64,000 bases of DNA. It comes from Bradyrhizobium canariense. GTDB lineage: Bacteria; Pseudomonadota; Alphaproteobacteria; Rhizobiales; Xanthobacteraceae. This document shows, piece by piece, positions 19,765 to 27,895 of this stretch (the first letter of the stretch is position 1; the number at the start of each line of letters is the position of its first letter). The position numbers and the translations under genes are program-made. The notes beneath the pieces are model-generated. The model was not told the origin of the DNA. It saw nothing but the letters and a program-made list of their open reading frames with translations, and made no database searches. The stretch covers positions 62,001 through 126,000 of the forward strand of contig NZ_VSST01000063.1 of the NCBI RefSeq assembly GCF_019402665.1, written 5' to 3'.

Positions 19765-20136
19765 TCACAGCTTGTTTCGGTTCTTGCTCGCTCCCTTCAA
19801 TTTTGGAGCGTCCGAAGTCGATTTTGCCCAATCTGCCATTTGCATGCAGGTCAGCAGGTCGACATAGCTGTCACTGCCGCCAGCCGTCGCTTCGCCTTCG
19901 CATCGGGTTCGAAGGCTGTCGGAATTCGTGAGCCAAACGGAATGAAGTTGTTGCAGCGCGGAATTTTCGTCGCGCATGCAATCGTCGTAGGACTGCGCCA
20001 GATCCAGGCCCATCGCCTTGTCAGTGGCTACGGTGGCCTTGCAGGTCGCCTCGACATTGAGTTGAGGGACGCGTTCGCTGACTGGAATTGTTGTTTGGCC
20101 GCCTATCATCGCCAAGGTCAGCAATACAATCTTCAT
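19765..20136 (-). CDS. Small secreted hypothetical protein with conserved-looking cysteines
   Basis: A 123-residue protein with a short N-terminal hydrophobic leader (MKIVLLTLAMIGG). It has four Cys at about residues 32, 53, 78 and 97 in a helical-looking chain: 'ATCKATVATD', 'YDDCMRDE', 'RTRCEGEATAGG', 'LLTCMQMADWA'. The spacing suggests two disulfides in the periplasm. The tail is basic. Similar short proteins of unknown function occur in Bradyrhizobium as far as I recall. Single gene; no functional inference is possible. Confidence 0.65.
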   Translation of the reverse strand: MKIVLLTLAMIGGQTTIPVSERVPQLNVEATCKATVATDKAMGLDLAQSYDDCMRDENSALQQLHSVWLTNSDSLRTRCEGEATAGGSDSYVDLLTCMQMADWAKSTSDAPKLKGASKNRNKL

Positions 20137-20798
20137 GCAGGACTCCCCGTTTGAGATTTCACTGAAGCAATTTCATCAGGCGACCGAGCGGGCATCGTAT
20201 TGATTTGAATCAAGGGGAACGAAGGAGATTGTCTCTCAATATTGCGCGAGTAAACACACCGACCAGCACCGAGACAGTTTCGGGCAACCAGCCCGATCGC
20301 GCGAGCAAGAACACGAGGCAGATTGTGATAGTAGTGGGGTATTGAAGACGCAGACGATCCCTGCTGGCCCAAACGTTCAGGTTGTGCTAAAGTAATTCTA
20401 GAGGGCCCGTATTGCGCAAGCGACCGAAGATGCCCCTCAAGCGACGCTAGTTCGACCAGGCTTTATATCTCTGTTTCTAGCAATTTGTTTCGAGTTCTGC
20501 AGACGCCGTGCGGCGTTTGATGCGGTCGGTGACGCACGTTATCTTGCAAGCAATAAGCGCCCCTCGCGCTGGATCGAAAATACTTCAATTCATACCGCCG
20601 CGAGCGGTGTGAACGCATCTGACATCGGCTTTGCTGCCATTCTTCTCTTCGTTTTGATTGCCGTCGCGCCACTCTGCAAGGCAATACGCTGAGACCTTCA
20701 ATGCTCAGATCCTCGAACGCGATCATGCCGACGGTAACAAGGTGAATCGAACGAAGTCGCAAATCAGAGGTCACCAAATCAGAAGAGGAGGATTCGAC
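20137..20798. other. Intergenic 660-base region, nothing identified
   Basis: No frame here resembles a gene. The base composition is closer to even than in the coding DNA on either side. The right end carries the strong AGAGGAGG ribosome-binding site of the next gene. It could contain decayed coding sequence, but I cannot name any. Confidence 0.4.
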
Positions 20799-22256
20799 AT
20801 GTTTCGAGGAATTCTGACGCTGACAATTTCTCTTTGCCTTGGTGCGGCGGCCGTGCCTACCGCGCGGGCGCAGGGCACTGCACCGGCCGTTACCGAACAA
20901 GAGGCGCATGCCATCGCAGTGGATGCCTATGTCTACTTTTACGCGCTAATGTCGATGGACATCTCGAGAAAGCAATTCACCAACGGCACGACCGATTTCA
21001 GAGGTCCGATGAATACCTTTGTCAACGTGCCGGAATACCCCCCGGCCAATTTCAAGGGCGTGGTGCGGTCGAACTTCGACACGCTGTATTCCGTCTCCTG
21101 GCTGAACATGACCAAGGAGCCTGTCGTCATCTCCGCACCAGATACAAGTGAGCGCTACTATCTGCTGCCGATGCTCGACATGTGGACCGATGTCTTCGCG
21201 TCGCCCGGCTGGCGAACGACGGGCACCAAGGCCGGTACGTTCCTGATCACACCCCCAGGCTGGCGGCCCGATCTGCGCGAAAGATTCGCGGAAGAATTCA
21301 AGCTTCCGAGCGACACCCAGCGCATCGAGGCGCCGACGCCCCATGTCTGGGTGATCGGCCGCACCAAGACGGATGGCCCGCCCGATTACGATGCCGTCCA
21401 TAAGATCCAGGCCGGTTACAAGGTCACGCTGCTTTCCGAGTACGGCAAGACACCCAAGCCGGTCGAGTTCAAGCCGGACCCAAGCGTCGACATGAAGACG
21501 CCGCCGAAGGTCCAGGTCGATACCATGTCGGCCGGCGTGTACTTCGCCAGCGCCGCAGAACTGCTCAAGCTTCACCCGCCGCATGCTACCGATGAGCCGA
21601 TCATTGCGCAGATGAAGAAAATCGGCATCGAGCCCGGCAAGAGCTTTGACATCGGCAGGCTCGATCCGGTGTTGCAACGGGCGCTGGAGACCGCTCCGCA
21701 CGACGGCCAGAAGCTGATGGCCTGGAAAGTGCCGACACTTGCGCGGGTCGCAAATGGCTGGTCGATGAACACCGATACGATGGGTGTCTACGGCAACTAC
21801 TACTTGAAGCGGGCCATCGTCGCCCAACTTGGGCTGGGCGCGAACCTGCCTGAGGATGCCATCTATCCGCTCAATCTCGGCGACGCGACCGGCAAGCCGC
21901 TGGATGGAGCCAACAAGTACACAATTACGTTCGAGAAGGGCGCCGCCCCGCCGGTCAACGCCTTCTGGTCGATCACGCTATACGACCCGGAAGGTTTTCA
22001 GGTCGGCAATGCGCTCAACCGTTTTGCCGTGAGCAGCTGGATGCCGTTCAAGTACAACGCAGACGGGTCGCTCGATATATTCTTCCAGAATGATAGCCCG
22101 GGCAAGGACAAGGATGCGAACTGGCTTCCGGCGCCGAAGGGAGCCTTTAGTCTGACCATGCGCCTTTACAGCCCGAAGTCCGATGCGCTGACCGGAAAGT
22201 GGAATCCGCCGCCGGTCGTGAGGACGGAGGCCGGAACAGTGGGCTTGGCCCAATAA
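20799..22256 (+). CDS. Exported DUF1254/DUF1214 protein
   Basis: A 485-residue protein starting at ATG 20799 with AGAGGAGG eight bases upstream. A cleavable signal ends at about TARAQ (residues 1-24). The DUF1254 part (~40-170) has 'DAYVYFYALMSMD', 'FRGPMNTFVNVPEYPP' and 'RSNFDTLYSVSWLNM'. The DUF1214 C-terminal beta domain has 'YTITFEKGAAPPVNAFWSITLYD' and 'NRFAVSSWM'. Such proteins are periplasmic and of unknown activity; they are common in rhizobia. A hairpin terminator follows directly. A longer frame upstream of 20799 is not credible. Confidence 0.9.
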   Translation: MFRGILTLTISLCLGAAAVPTARAQGTAPAVTEQEAHAIAVDAYVYFYALMSMDISRKQFTNGTTDFRGPMNTFVNVPEYPPANFKGVVRSNFDTLYSVSWLNMTKEPVVISAPDTSERYYLLPMLDMWTDVFASPGWRTTGTKAGTFLITPPGWRPDLRERFAEEFKLPSDTQRIEAPTPHVWVIGRTKTDGPPDYDAVHKIQAGYKVTLLSEYGKTPKPVEFKPDPSVDMKTPPKVQVDTMSAGVYFASAAELLKLHPPHATDEPIIAQMKKIGIEPGKSFDIGRLDPVLQRALETAPHDGQKLMAWKVPTLARVANGWSMNTDTMGVYGNYYLKRAIVAQLGLGANLPEDAIYPLNLGDATGKPLDGANKYTITFEKGAAPPVNAFWSITLYDPEGFQVGNALNRFAVSSWMPFKYNADGSLDIFFQNDSPGKDKDANWLPAPKGAFSLTMRLYSPKSDALTGKWNPPPVVRTEAGTVGLAQ

Positions 22257-22268
22257 AGTTGATTTGAG

Positions 22269-22290
22269 CGCCGGCGCTTCGGCGCCGGCG
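22269..22290 (+). terminator. Hairpin terminator after the DUF1254 gene
   Basis: A nine-base GC stem CGCCGGCGC/GCGCCGGCG closed by a four-base TTCG loop, starting 13 bases after the stop codon. There is only a short TT after the stem, so it is a weak intrinsic terminator. Confidence 0.6.
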
Positions 22291-22421
22291 TTCGACCGCA
22301 TGAACACAATGGCGATGCGGCTCCACTGGCCCAGGACCGAAGCACCGTCGATCCTGCCTTCGGGCGAAGGGACGTGGTACCCGCCGGGCGTGAAGCTGGT
22401 CTTGTAGAGACAGTCAGCGGC

Positions 22422-22787
22422 TCAGCGTCCCAACTGCTTGGGGTCGTAATAAAAGCGTTCCTCGACGAGTTCATCCCCCCGCCATGTCTGCCATGCGATC
22501 TCATCCAACGTTCGGATGATGCCCTCGGCGGTGGTGAAGCTGAAGGTCCAGCGCGTCGCGACATGATCGCCCTCGATCAGGCTCGGCCCGATGCGCACCG
22601 CCTTGACTTCCCTGGAGGCCGCCAGCGCGCCGCGCTCCTTGGCGACGAGCTTGTCGCGGCCGACTGTCGGTGCCGCGTTGTTCTCGTAGGTCGCGGCCTC
22701 GGGCGTATAGAACTGCTCGATTGCGCCGATGAAATCCCCGGTCTCCAATCGCTTGGCAAAAGCTTCGACGACGTCACGGCTCGGCAT
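22422..22787 (-). CDS. SnoaL/NTF2-like small protein
   Basis: A 121-residue protein of the NTF2-like cone fold: 'VVEAFAKRLETGDFIGAIEQFYTPEA', 'TYENNAAPTVGRDKLVAKE' and 'IEGDHVATRWTFSFTT'. SnoaL-like proteins of this size act as isomerases or hydratases or bind small hydrophobic ligands; which applies here is unknown. Start ATG 22787 with GAGGTG six bases upstream. It is divergent from a TetR gene; the ~100-base spacer contains two related operator-like sequences, so the TetR protein probably controls it. Confidence 0.8.
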   Translation of the reverse strand: MPSRDVVEAFAKRLETGDFIGAIEQFYTPEAATYENNAAPTVGRDKLVAKERGALAASREVKAVRIGPSLIEGDHVATRWTFSFTTAEGIIRTLDEIAWQTWRGDELVEERFYYDPKQLGR

Positions 22788-22804
22788 GGCACACCTCACG
22801 AATA

Positions 22805-22842
22805 ACCGACTGATGGTTGGTAAATACCGACCGATAGTCGAA
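22805..22842. promoter_or_regulatory. Paired operator-like dyads between SnoaL and TetR genes
   Basis: Positions 22805-22821 (ACCGACTGATGGTTGGT) and 22826-22842 (ACCGACCGATAGTCGAA) are related: the second read on the minus strand (TTCGACTATCGGTCGGT) matches the first at 11 of 17 positions. Each is itself a partial inverted repeat. The pair sits between divergent starts, as expected for TetR operators. Binding is inferred. Confidence 0.5.
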
Positions 22843-22885
22843 AAGTCAACTGGCCGCTTGTGCCGAATTCGATTAGACGAGACCC

Positions 22886-23476
22886 ATGGCAAAACAGGCG
22901 GAGCGACGGGCGGGGACATCGGAGGCGATCCTGACGGCGGCGCGTCGCCTGTTCGGGGCGCAAGGATTTGCCGCGACGACGATGGACGAGATCGCCGAAG
23001 CCACCGGCGTCGCCAAGGGCGCGGTCTATCATCACTTCAAGACAAAGGAAGCGGTGTTCGAAGCGGTGTTCGACAACGTCTCGCGCGACCTCGTCGCCGA
23101 GATCGACGGCGCCGCGCGTTCCGAGAAGGATGTGCTCGCCGCGATGGTCGCCGGCACCCAGCATTATTTCGCCGCAACCGCCAAGGGGCCGACCGGCCAG
23201 ATCATCCTGCGCGATGGCCCGGCGGTGCTCGGCTGGGAGCGCTGGCGAGAGATCGACGCCAAACATTTCGGCGGCAAGCTGCCGCGCGCGATTGCGGCGG
23301 CGATGGAAGCCGGCCTGATTGCGCGGCAGCCGATCGAGCCGCTGGCCCGGCTGCTGCTCGGCGCGGTAACAGAGGCCGCGGTCGCCTGCGCCGGACGCGC
23401 CGATATCGCAAGGGCGGGTGCGGAATATACCCGTGCGTTCAGGTCGCTGGTCGAGGCGCTGCGCGTCGCTGCATGA
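22886..23476 (+). CDS. TetR-family transcriptional repressor
   Basis: A 196-residue regulator. The N-terminal helix-turn-helix is at residues 12-58 with 'ILTAARRLFGAQGFAATTMDEIAEATGVAKGAVYHHFKTKEAVF', a textbook TetR signature. The C-terminal ligand domain has 'GPTGQIILRDGPAVLGWERWREI'. It is divergent from the SnoaL-like gene and 53 bases upstream of a GMC oxidoreductase in the same direction, so both neighbours are candidate targets. The ligand is unknown. Confidence 0.92.
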   Translation: MAKQAERRAGTSEAILTAARRLFGAQGFAATTMDEIAEATGVAKGAVYHHFKTKEAVFEAVFDNVSRDLVAEIDGAARSEKDVLAAMVAGTQHYFAATAKGPTGQIILRDGPAVLGWERWREIDAKHFGGKLPRAIAAAMEAGLIARQPIEPLARLLLGAVTEAAVACAGRADIARAGAEYTRAFRSLVEALRVAA

Positions 23477-23529
23477 TCGTGCTAAGTGACGATTGGAAAC
23501 GCCCCCACCAACAAAAAGAACAGTAGCGC

Positions 23530-25155
23530 ATGAACGCAACTTCCTCCCTGACGCCCTCCGACCCTGAATTCGACTACATCATCGTCGGTGCCGGCTCTGC
23601 CGGCTGCGTGCTCGCCAACCGGCTCTCGGCGAACGGCAAGCACAGCGTGCTGCTGCTCGAGGCCGGCCCGAAGGATTCCAACATCTGGATTCACGTGCCG
23701 CTCGGCTACGGCAAGCTGTTCAAGGAAAAGACCGTCAACTGGATGTACCAGACCGAGCCGGAGCCCGAGCTGAAGGGTCGTCAGGTGTTCCAGCCGCGCG
23801 GCAAGACGCTGGGCGGATCGAGCTCGATCAACGGCCTGCTCTATGTCCGCGGCCAGCACGAGGATTACGACAGATGGCGTCAGCGCGGCAACGCCGGCTG
23901 GGGCTATGACGACGTGCTGCCCTATTTCAAGAAGGCTGAGAACCAGTCGCGCGGCGCCGATCAATATCACGGCAGCGGCGGCCCCCTGCCGGTGTCCAAC
24001 ATGGTCGTGACCGATCCGCTGTCGAAGGCCTTCATCGATGCCGCGGTCGAGAGCGGTCTGCCCTACAATCCTGATTTCAACGGCGCCACGCAGGAAGGCG
24101 TCGGCCTGTTCCAGACCACGACCCGCAATGGCCGCCGCGCCTCGACCGCGGTGGCCTATCTCGGCCCCGCCAAGGCCCGCGGCAATCTCAAGATCGAAAC
24201 TGGCGCGCTCGGCCAGCGCGTGCTGTTCGAGGGCCGCCGCGCGGTCGGCGTTGAATACCGTCAGGGCGCCAATTTGCGCCGCGCCCGTGCGCGCAACGAG
24301 GTCGTGCTGTCGAGCGGCGCCTACAACTCGCCGCAGCTGCTCCAGCTCTCCGGCGTCGGGCCCGGCGACCTCCTGCGCAAGCACGGCATCGATGTCGTGC
24401 TGGACGCGCCGGGCGTCGGGCACGATCTCCAGGACCACATGCAGGTCCGCATCGTGATGCGCTGCTCGCAAAAGATCACGCTCAACGACACCGTCAATCA
24501 CCCGCTCCGCCGCACCATGGCCGGCGCGCGCTATGCGCTGTTCCGCAAAGGCTGGCTGACGATCGCGGCGGGCACCGCGGGCGCGTTCTTCAAGACCAGT
24601 CCGCGGCTGGCCTCGCCGGACATCCAGGTTCATTTCCTGCCGTTCTCGACCGACAAGATGGGCGAGAAGCTGCATGCTTTCTCCGGCTTCACGGCGTCGG
24701 TGTGCCAGCTCCGCCCCGAAAGCCGCGGGTCCTTGCGCATCAAAAGCGCCGACCCGACAGTGCCGCCGGAGATCCGCATCAACTACATGTCGACCGAGAC
24801 CGACCGCACCACCAACGTGGAAGGCCTGAAGATCCTGCGCAACATATTGCATGCACCGGCGCTGAAGCCGTTCGTGGTCGACGAGTACGATCCCGGGACG
24901 AAGGTAGCCACGGATGCCGAGCTGCTGGATTATTGCCGTGAGCGGGGCAGCACCATCTACCATCCGACCTCGACCTGTCGTATGGGCAATGATGCGCTCG
25001 CGGTGGTCGATCAGCGGCTGAAGGTGAGGGGCCTCGAAGGCCTTCGTGTGGTCGACGGCTCGATCATGCCTGACCTGGTCTCGGGGAACACCAACGCGCC
25101 GATCATCATGATCGCCGAAAAGGCCTCCGACATGATATTGGAGGATGCGCGGTAA
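23530..25155 (+). CDS. GMC-family FAD-dependent alcohol/choline dehydrogenase
   Basis: A 541-residue flavoprotein. The N-terminal ADP-binding fold is 'FDYIIVGAGSAGCVLANRLS' at residues 17-36 and the GMC signature is 'PRGKTLGGSSSINGLLYVRG'. The C-terminal substrate domain has catalytic His in 'YHPTSTCRMG' and the His/Asn-position 'DLVSGNTNAPIIMIAEKA'. It resembles AlkJ and choline dehydrogenase (BetA) and would oxidise an alcohol to an aldehyde at the inner membrane face or in the cytoplasm. The upstream TetR gene may regulate it. The substrate is uncertain. Confidence 0.9.
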   Translation: MNATSSLTPSDPEFDYIIVGAGSAGCVLANRLSANGKHSVLLLEAGPKDSNIWIHVPLGYGKLFKEKTVNWMYQTEPEPELKGRQVFQPRGKTLGGSSSINGLLYVRGQHEDYDRWRQRGNAGWGYDDVLPYFKKAENQSRGADQYHGSGGPLPVSNMVVTDPLSKAFIDAAVESGLPYNPDFNGATQEGVGLFQTTTRNGRRASTAVAYLGPAKARGNLKIETGALGQRVLFEGRRAVGVEYRQGANLRRARARNEVVLSSGAYNSPQLLQLSGVGPGDLLRKHGIDVVLDAPGVGHDLQDHMQVRIVMRCSQKITLNDTVNHPLRRTMAGARYALFRKGWLTIAAGTAGAFFKTSPRLASPDIQVHFLPFSTDKMGEKLHAFSGFTASVCQLRPESRGSLRIKSADPTVPPEIRINYMSTETDRTTNVEGLKILRNILHAPALKPFVVDEYDPGTKVATDAELLDYCRERGSTIYHPTSTCRMGNDALAVVDQRLKVRGLEGLRVVDGSIMPDLVSGNTNAPIIMIAEKASDMILEDAR

Positions 25156-25180
25156 ACTCGCGTCTTGAGAGGATTTGGGC

Positions 25181-26161
25181 TTGGCTACGCGATTCAAGAT
25201 CGGCACACGCAAGAGCGCGATGGCGCTGGCACAGACGGAAGAGATCGCGCGCCGCCTGACCGCTGCCATGCCCGATCTCGACGTCGAGATCGTCAAGTTC
25301 GACACCACGGGCGATCTCGACCAGACCAGCAAGCTGTTGCCCCATGGCGGCAAGGGTGGTGCCTTCGTGGCCCAGATCCGCGCCGCCGTGCTGTCGGGCG
25401 AACTCCAGGCGGCGATGCATTCGCTAAAGGACATGCCCGGCAACGAAGACACGCCGGGCCTCGTGATCGGCGCCACGCTCTCGCGCGATCCCCCCAATGA
25501 CGCGCTTGTGCTGCGTGACGGCGTGACGCTGGAGGCATTGCGCCAATCTCGTGGCAAGGGTTTCAAGATCGGCACCAACGCCGTCCGCCGCGCCGCCTAT
25601 GCGCGGCGATTGTTTCCCGACGTCGAGATCATCCACTTCCGTGGCGCCGCCGACACGCGCGTGCGAAAACTCGACAATGGCGAGAAGCAGCGCCTGCCGG
25701 ATGGCGGCGCGGTGGGGCCTGCGGATGCGCTCATCATGGCGCGGTCCGGCCTCGACCGCGTCGGCCTTTCACAGCGCATCGCCTACGAGTTTACCGCAGC
25801 GGAGATGCTGCCGGCAGCGGGGCAGGGCATCGTCGCCGTCGAATGCGCGGCACAGGACTGGCAGACGCGTCGCATCCTCGCATCGATCGACGATCCCGCC
25901 GCGCACGCCTCTGCCGATGCCGAGCGCGAAGTGCTGTGGGTGCTGAACGGCCATTGCAATTCGCCGGTGGCGGGCTTTTCGACCATTGCGGGCGATCAGA
26001 TGTCGCTCACCGCGTCCGTGCTCGATCTCTCCGGCAACACCATCATCGAAGCCTTGCGTTCGGGCCCCGCCAATCGTCCCCGCGAACTCGGCCGTGCGGT
26101 GGGACTGGATCTGCTGGCCAAGGGCGCCGCGGAGATCATCGAGCGCAGCCGTCCGCGGTAA
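25181..26161 (+). CDS. hemC: Divergent hydroxymethylbilane synthase (porphobilinogen deaminase)
   Basis: A 326-residue HemC family protein, which would polymerise four porphobilinogens into the tetrapyrrole precursor. Key residues survive: R10 in 'KIGTRKSAMAL', K83-D84 in 'HSLKDMP', R136-R137 in 'GTNAVRRA', R154/R160 in 'FRGAADTRVRKLD', and cofactor Cys C259 in 'NGHCNSPVAG'. But GTSSLRRQ is changed to GTNAVRRA, LRGN to FRGA, GGCQ to GHCN, and about a dozen residues are inserted at 168-180. TTG 25181 is preferred, eight bases after GAGAGGA. It converges with hemE. It could be the only HemC of the organism or a specialised paralogue. Confidence 0.8.
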   Translation: MATRFKIGTRKSAMALAQTEEIARRLTAAMPDLDVEIVKFDTTGDLDQTSKLLPHGGKGGAFVAQIRAAVLSGELQAAMHSLKDMPGNEDTPGLVIGATLSRDPPNDALVLRDGVTLEALRQSRGKGFKIGTNAVRRAAYARRLFPDVEIIHFRGAADTRVRKLDNGEKQRLPDGGAVGPADALIMARSGLDRVGLSQRIAYEFTAAEMLPAAGQGIVAVECAAQDWQTRRILASIDDPAAHASADAEREVLWVLNGHCNSPVAGFSTIAGDQMSLTASVLDLSGNTIIEALRSGPANRPRELGRAVGLDLLAKGAAEIIERSRPR

Positions 26162-26182
26162 GTCGGCCGCGAGGCGGGCATC

Positions 26183-26230
26183 GGTGTGATGATGGCATCA
26201 TGCGCCTGTTTTGCCCGACGGGTCAAATGT
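26183..26230. repeat. Short dispersed-repeat-like segment
   Basis: Contains a GATGATGGCATCAT dyad and then TTTTGCCCGACGGGTCAAA. I recall the latter string as a recurring intergenic sequence in Bradyrhizobium genomes. Only one copy is visible in this window, so repeat status cannot be shown here. Confidence 0.3.
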
Positions 26231-26364
26231 TGGTGCGATCCGATGCGATGACGGCGCACCTGATTTCCGTCCGCCCTAAGTCATTGATCGGGCGTGGCCT
26301 CTCTACTGTGCATGGGGTTGTTTTCGTGCTTTTTTGTTTTCCCACTCCCCAGGCGCAAAATAAA

Positions 26365-27399
26365 TCAGCCCCGCACACGCTTCAGCATCTGCTCAACATG
26401 GGCGATCGGCGTCTCCGGCTGGATGCCGTGGCCGAGATTGAAGATGAACCGCCCCTGCGCAAAATTCGCCAGCGTGTTGTCGATCGCGCGGTCGAGCGCG
26501 GCGCCGCCTGTGATCAGCACCAGCGGATCGAGATTGCCCTGAACCGCAACCTTGCTCTGCACGCGCTCGCGGATGAAGGCCGGCTCCGCGGTCCAGTCGA
26601 TGCTGACAGCGTTGACGCCGGTCGCCTCGACGAACCCGGGCAGTTGCGCACCGGCACCGCGCGGAAAGCCGATGATCTTCGCATCCGGCACCTTGGCGCG
26701 CACGCCTTCGACGATGCGCCGGGTCGGTTCGATCGACCAGCGCGCGAACTCGGCGGGTGGCAGCACGCCGGCCCAGGTGTCGAAGATCTGCAAGGCGTTG
26801 GCGCCTGCCGCAAGCTGCGCCAGCAGATATTCGATCGAGTTCTCGACCAGCACGTCGATGATCTCAGCGAACGCCTCCGGATGCCGGTAGGCCATCATCC
26901 GCGCCGGCGCCTGGTCAGGCGTGCCCTGGCCGGCGACCATGTAGGTCGCCACCGTCCACGGGGCGCCGCAGAAGCCGATCAACGCGATCTTGGGATCGAG
27001 CGCCCCGCGCACGATTTTGAGCGCCTCGAACACCGGCGCGAGCTTGCCGAAATCGGCGTGTTTCGCCAGTGTCACGACCTTGGCGGGATCATCCAGCGGT
27101 TCGAGCCGCGGACCCTCGCCGACCTCGAAGCGCACGGAGCGTCCGAGCGCATAGGGGATCACCAGGATGTCGGAGAAGATGATCGCCGCATCGAAGCCGA
27201 ACCTCCGGATGGGCTGCAGCGTCACCTCGGCGGCAAGCTCCGGGTTGAAGCAGAGGTCGAGGAAGCCGCCGGCCCTGGCGCGCACCTCGCGATATTCCGG
27301 CAAGTAACGGCCGGCCTGCCGCATCATCCAGATCGGCGGAATGACCTGCCGCTGGCCGGAGAGGACGTCGATGAAAGGCTTTGTCGCAGACTGGGGCAC
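26365..27399 (-). CDS. hemE: Uroporphyrinogen decarboxylase
   Basis: A 344-residue cytoplasmic enzyme converting uroporphyrinogen III to coproporphyrinogen III. Signature regions: 'PPIWMMRQAGRYLPEYRE' near the N-terminus, 'AAIIFSDILVIPYALG' with the catalytic Asp, 'GFCGAPWTVATYMVAG', and 'GNLDPLVLI...FNLGHGIQPETP' at the end. It matches canonical HemE in length and motif. It is transcribed towards the hemC-like gene with about 200 bases between, so two haem-pathway genes lie tail to tail. Which other hem genes are near cannot be seen. Confidence 0.97.
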   Translation of the reverse strand: MPQSATKPFIDVLSGQRQVIPPIWMMRQAGRYLPEYREVRARAGGFLDLCFNPELAAEVTLQPIRRFGFDAAIIFSDILVIPYALGRSVRFEVGEGPRLEPLDDPAKVVTLAKHADFGKLAPVFEALKIVRGALDPKIALIGFCGAPWTVATYMVAGQGTPDQAPARMMAYRHPEAFAEIIDVLVENSIEYLLAQLAAGANALQIFDTWAGVLPPAEFARWSIEPTRRIVEGVRAKVPDAKIIGFPRGAGAQLPGFVEATGVNAVSIDWTAEPAFIRERVQSKVAVQGNLDPLVLITGGAALDRAIDNTLANFAQGRFIFNLGHGIQPETPIAHVEQMLKRVRG

Positions 27400-27509
27400 G
27401 AACGGTCCTGAGGATGGTTAGGGCTCCTGATACACCGCCGCGGCCCTGAGCGGAACAGGGGAACCAAGCGCAATTGGACCGCGTTGACCAGCCAACGGAG
27501 GACGAGACC

Positions 27510-27725
27510 ATGGCTGAGACATTCAACCCCGCGCCGCATGACAAGCACGCCGACGATCTGCACGAAGCGCTCGCCGCCGATCGCCACGCCAAGCTCGATG
27601 CCGGGCTGAAAGATACCTTCCCGGCGTCCGATCCCGTGAGCGCCGCCCAGCCAACGCCCTCGAAGGCCGATGCGGAGGCCGACAATCCCTCGCTCTGGGA
27701 CAAGGTTAAGGCCATCTTCAGCTAG
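27510..27725 (+). CDS. Small acidic hypothetical protein (71 aa)
   Basis: An ATG at 27510 with GGAGG eight bases upstream encodes 71 mostly charged residues with 'LHEALAADRHAKLDAGLKDTFPASDPVS' and a C-terminal 'SLWDKVKAIFS' amphipathic end. I recall small alphaproteobacterial proteins with the 'FPASDP' core, of unknown function and often abundant. No signal or membrane segment. It is divergent from hemE. Confidence 0.7.
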   Translation: MAETFNPAPHDKHADDLHEALAADRHAKLDAGLKDTFPASDPVSAAQPTPSKADAEADNPSLWDKVKAIFS

Positions 27726-27895
27726 CCGCGGGAGCGCCGGATTCCGATAGGTCTGCTAATGCCCTGTTAGCGATGCGCTGATTCCGGTGTCCGTACGACT
27801 ACGGGAACCGCCGACATCGCCGCATATTTCTGCGGGCGTTTCAGAGTTCAATAACAGAAGCAGCAGAGTTTCCGATCTTCGGAGAATTCTGCCGC

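Noticed and set aside
23482..25578. 698-codon minus-strand frame over the GMC oxidoreductase
   Set aside because: Antisense shadow of an enzyme with clear GMC motifs.
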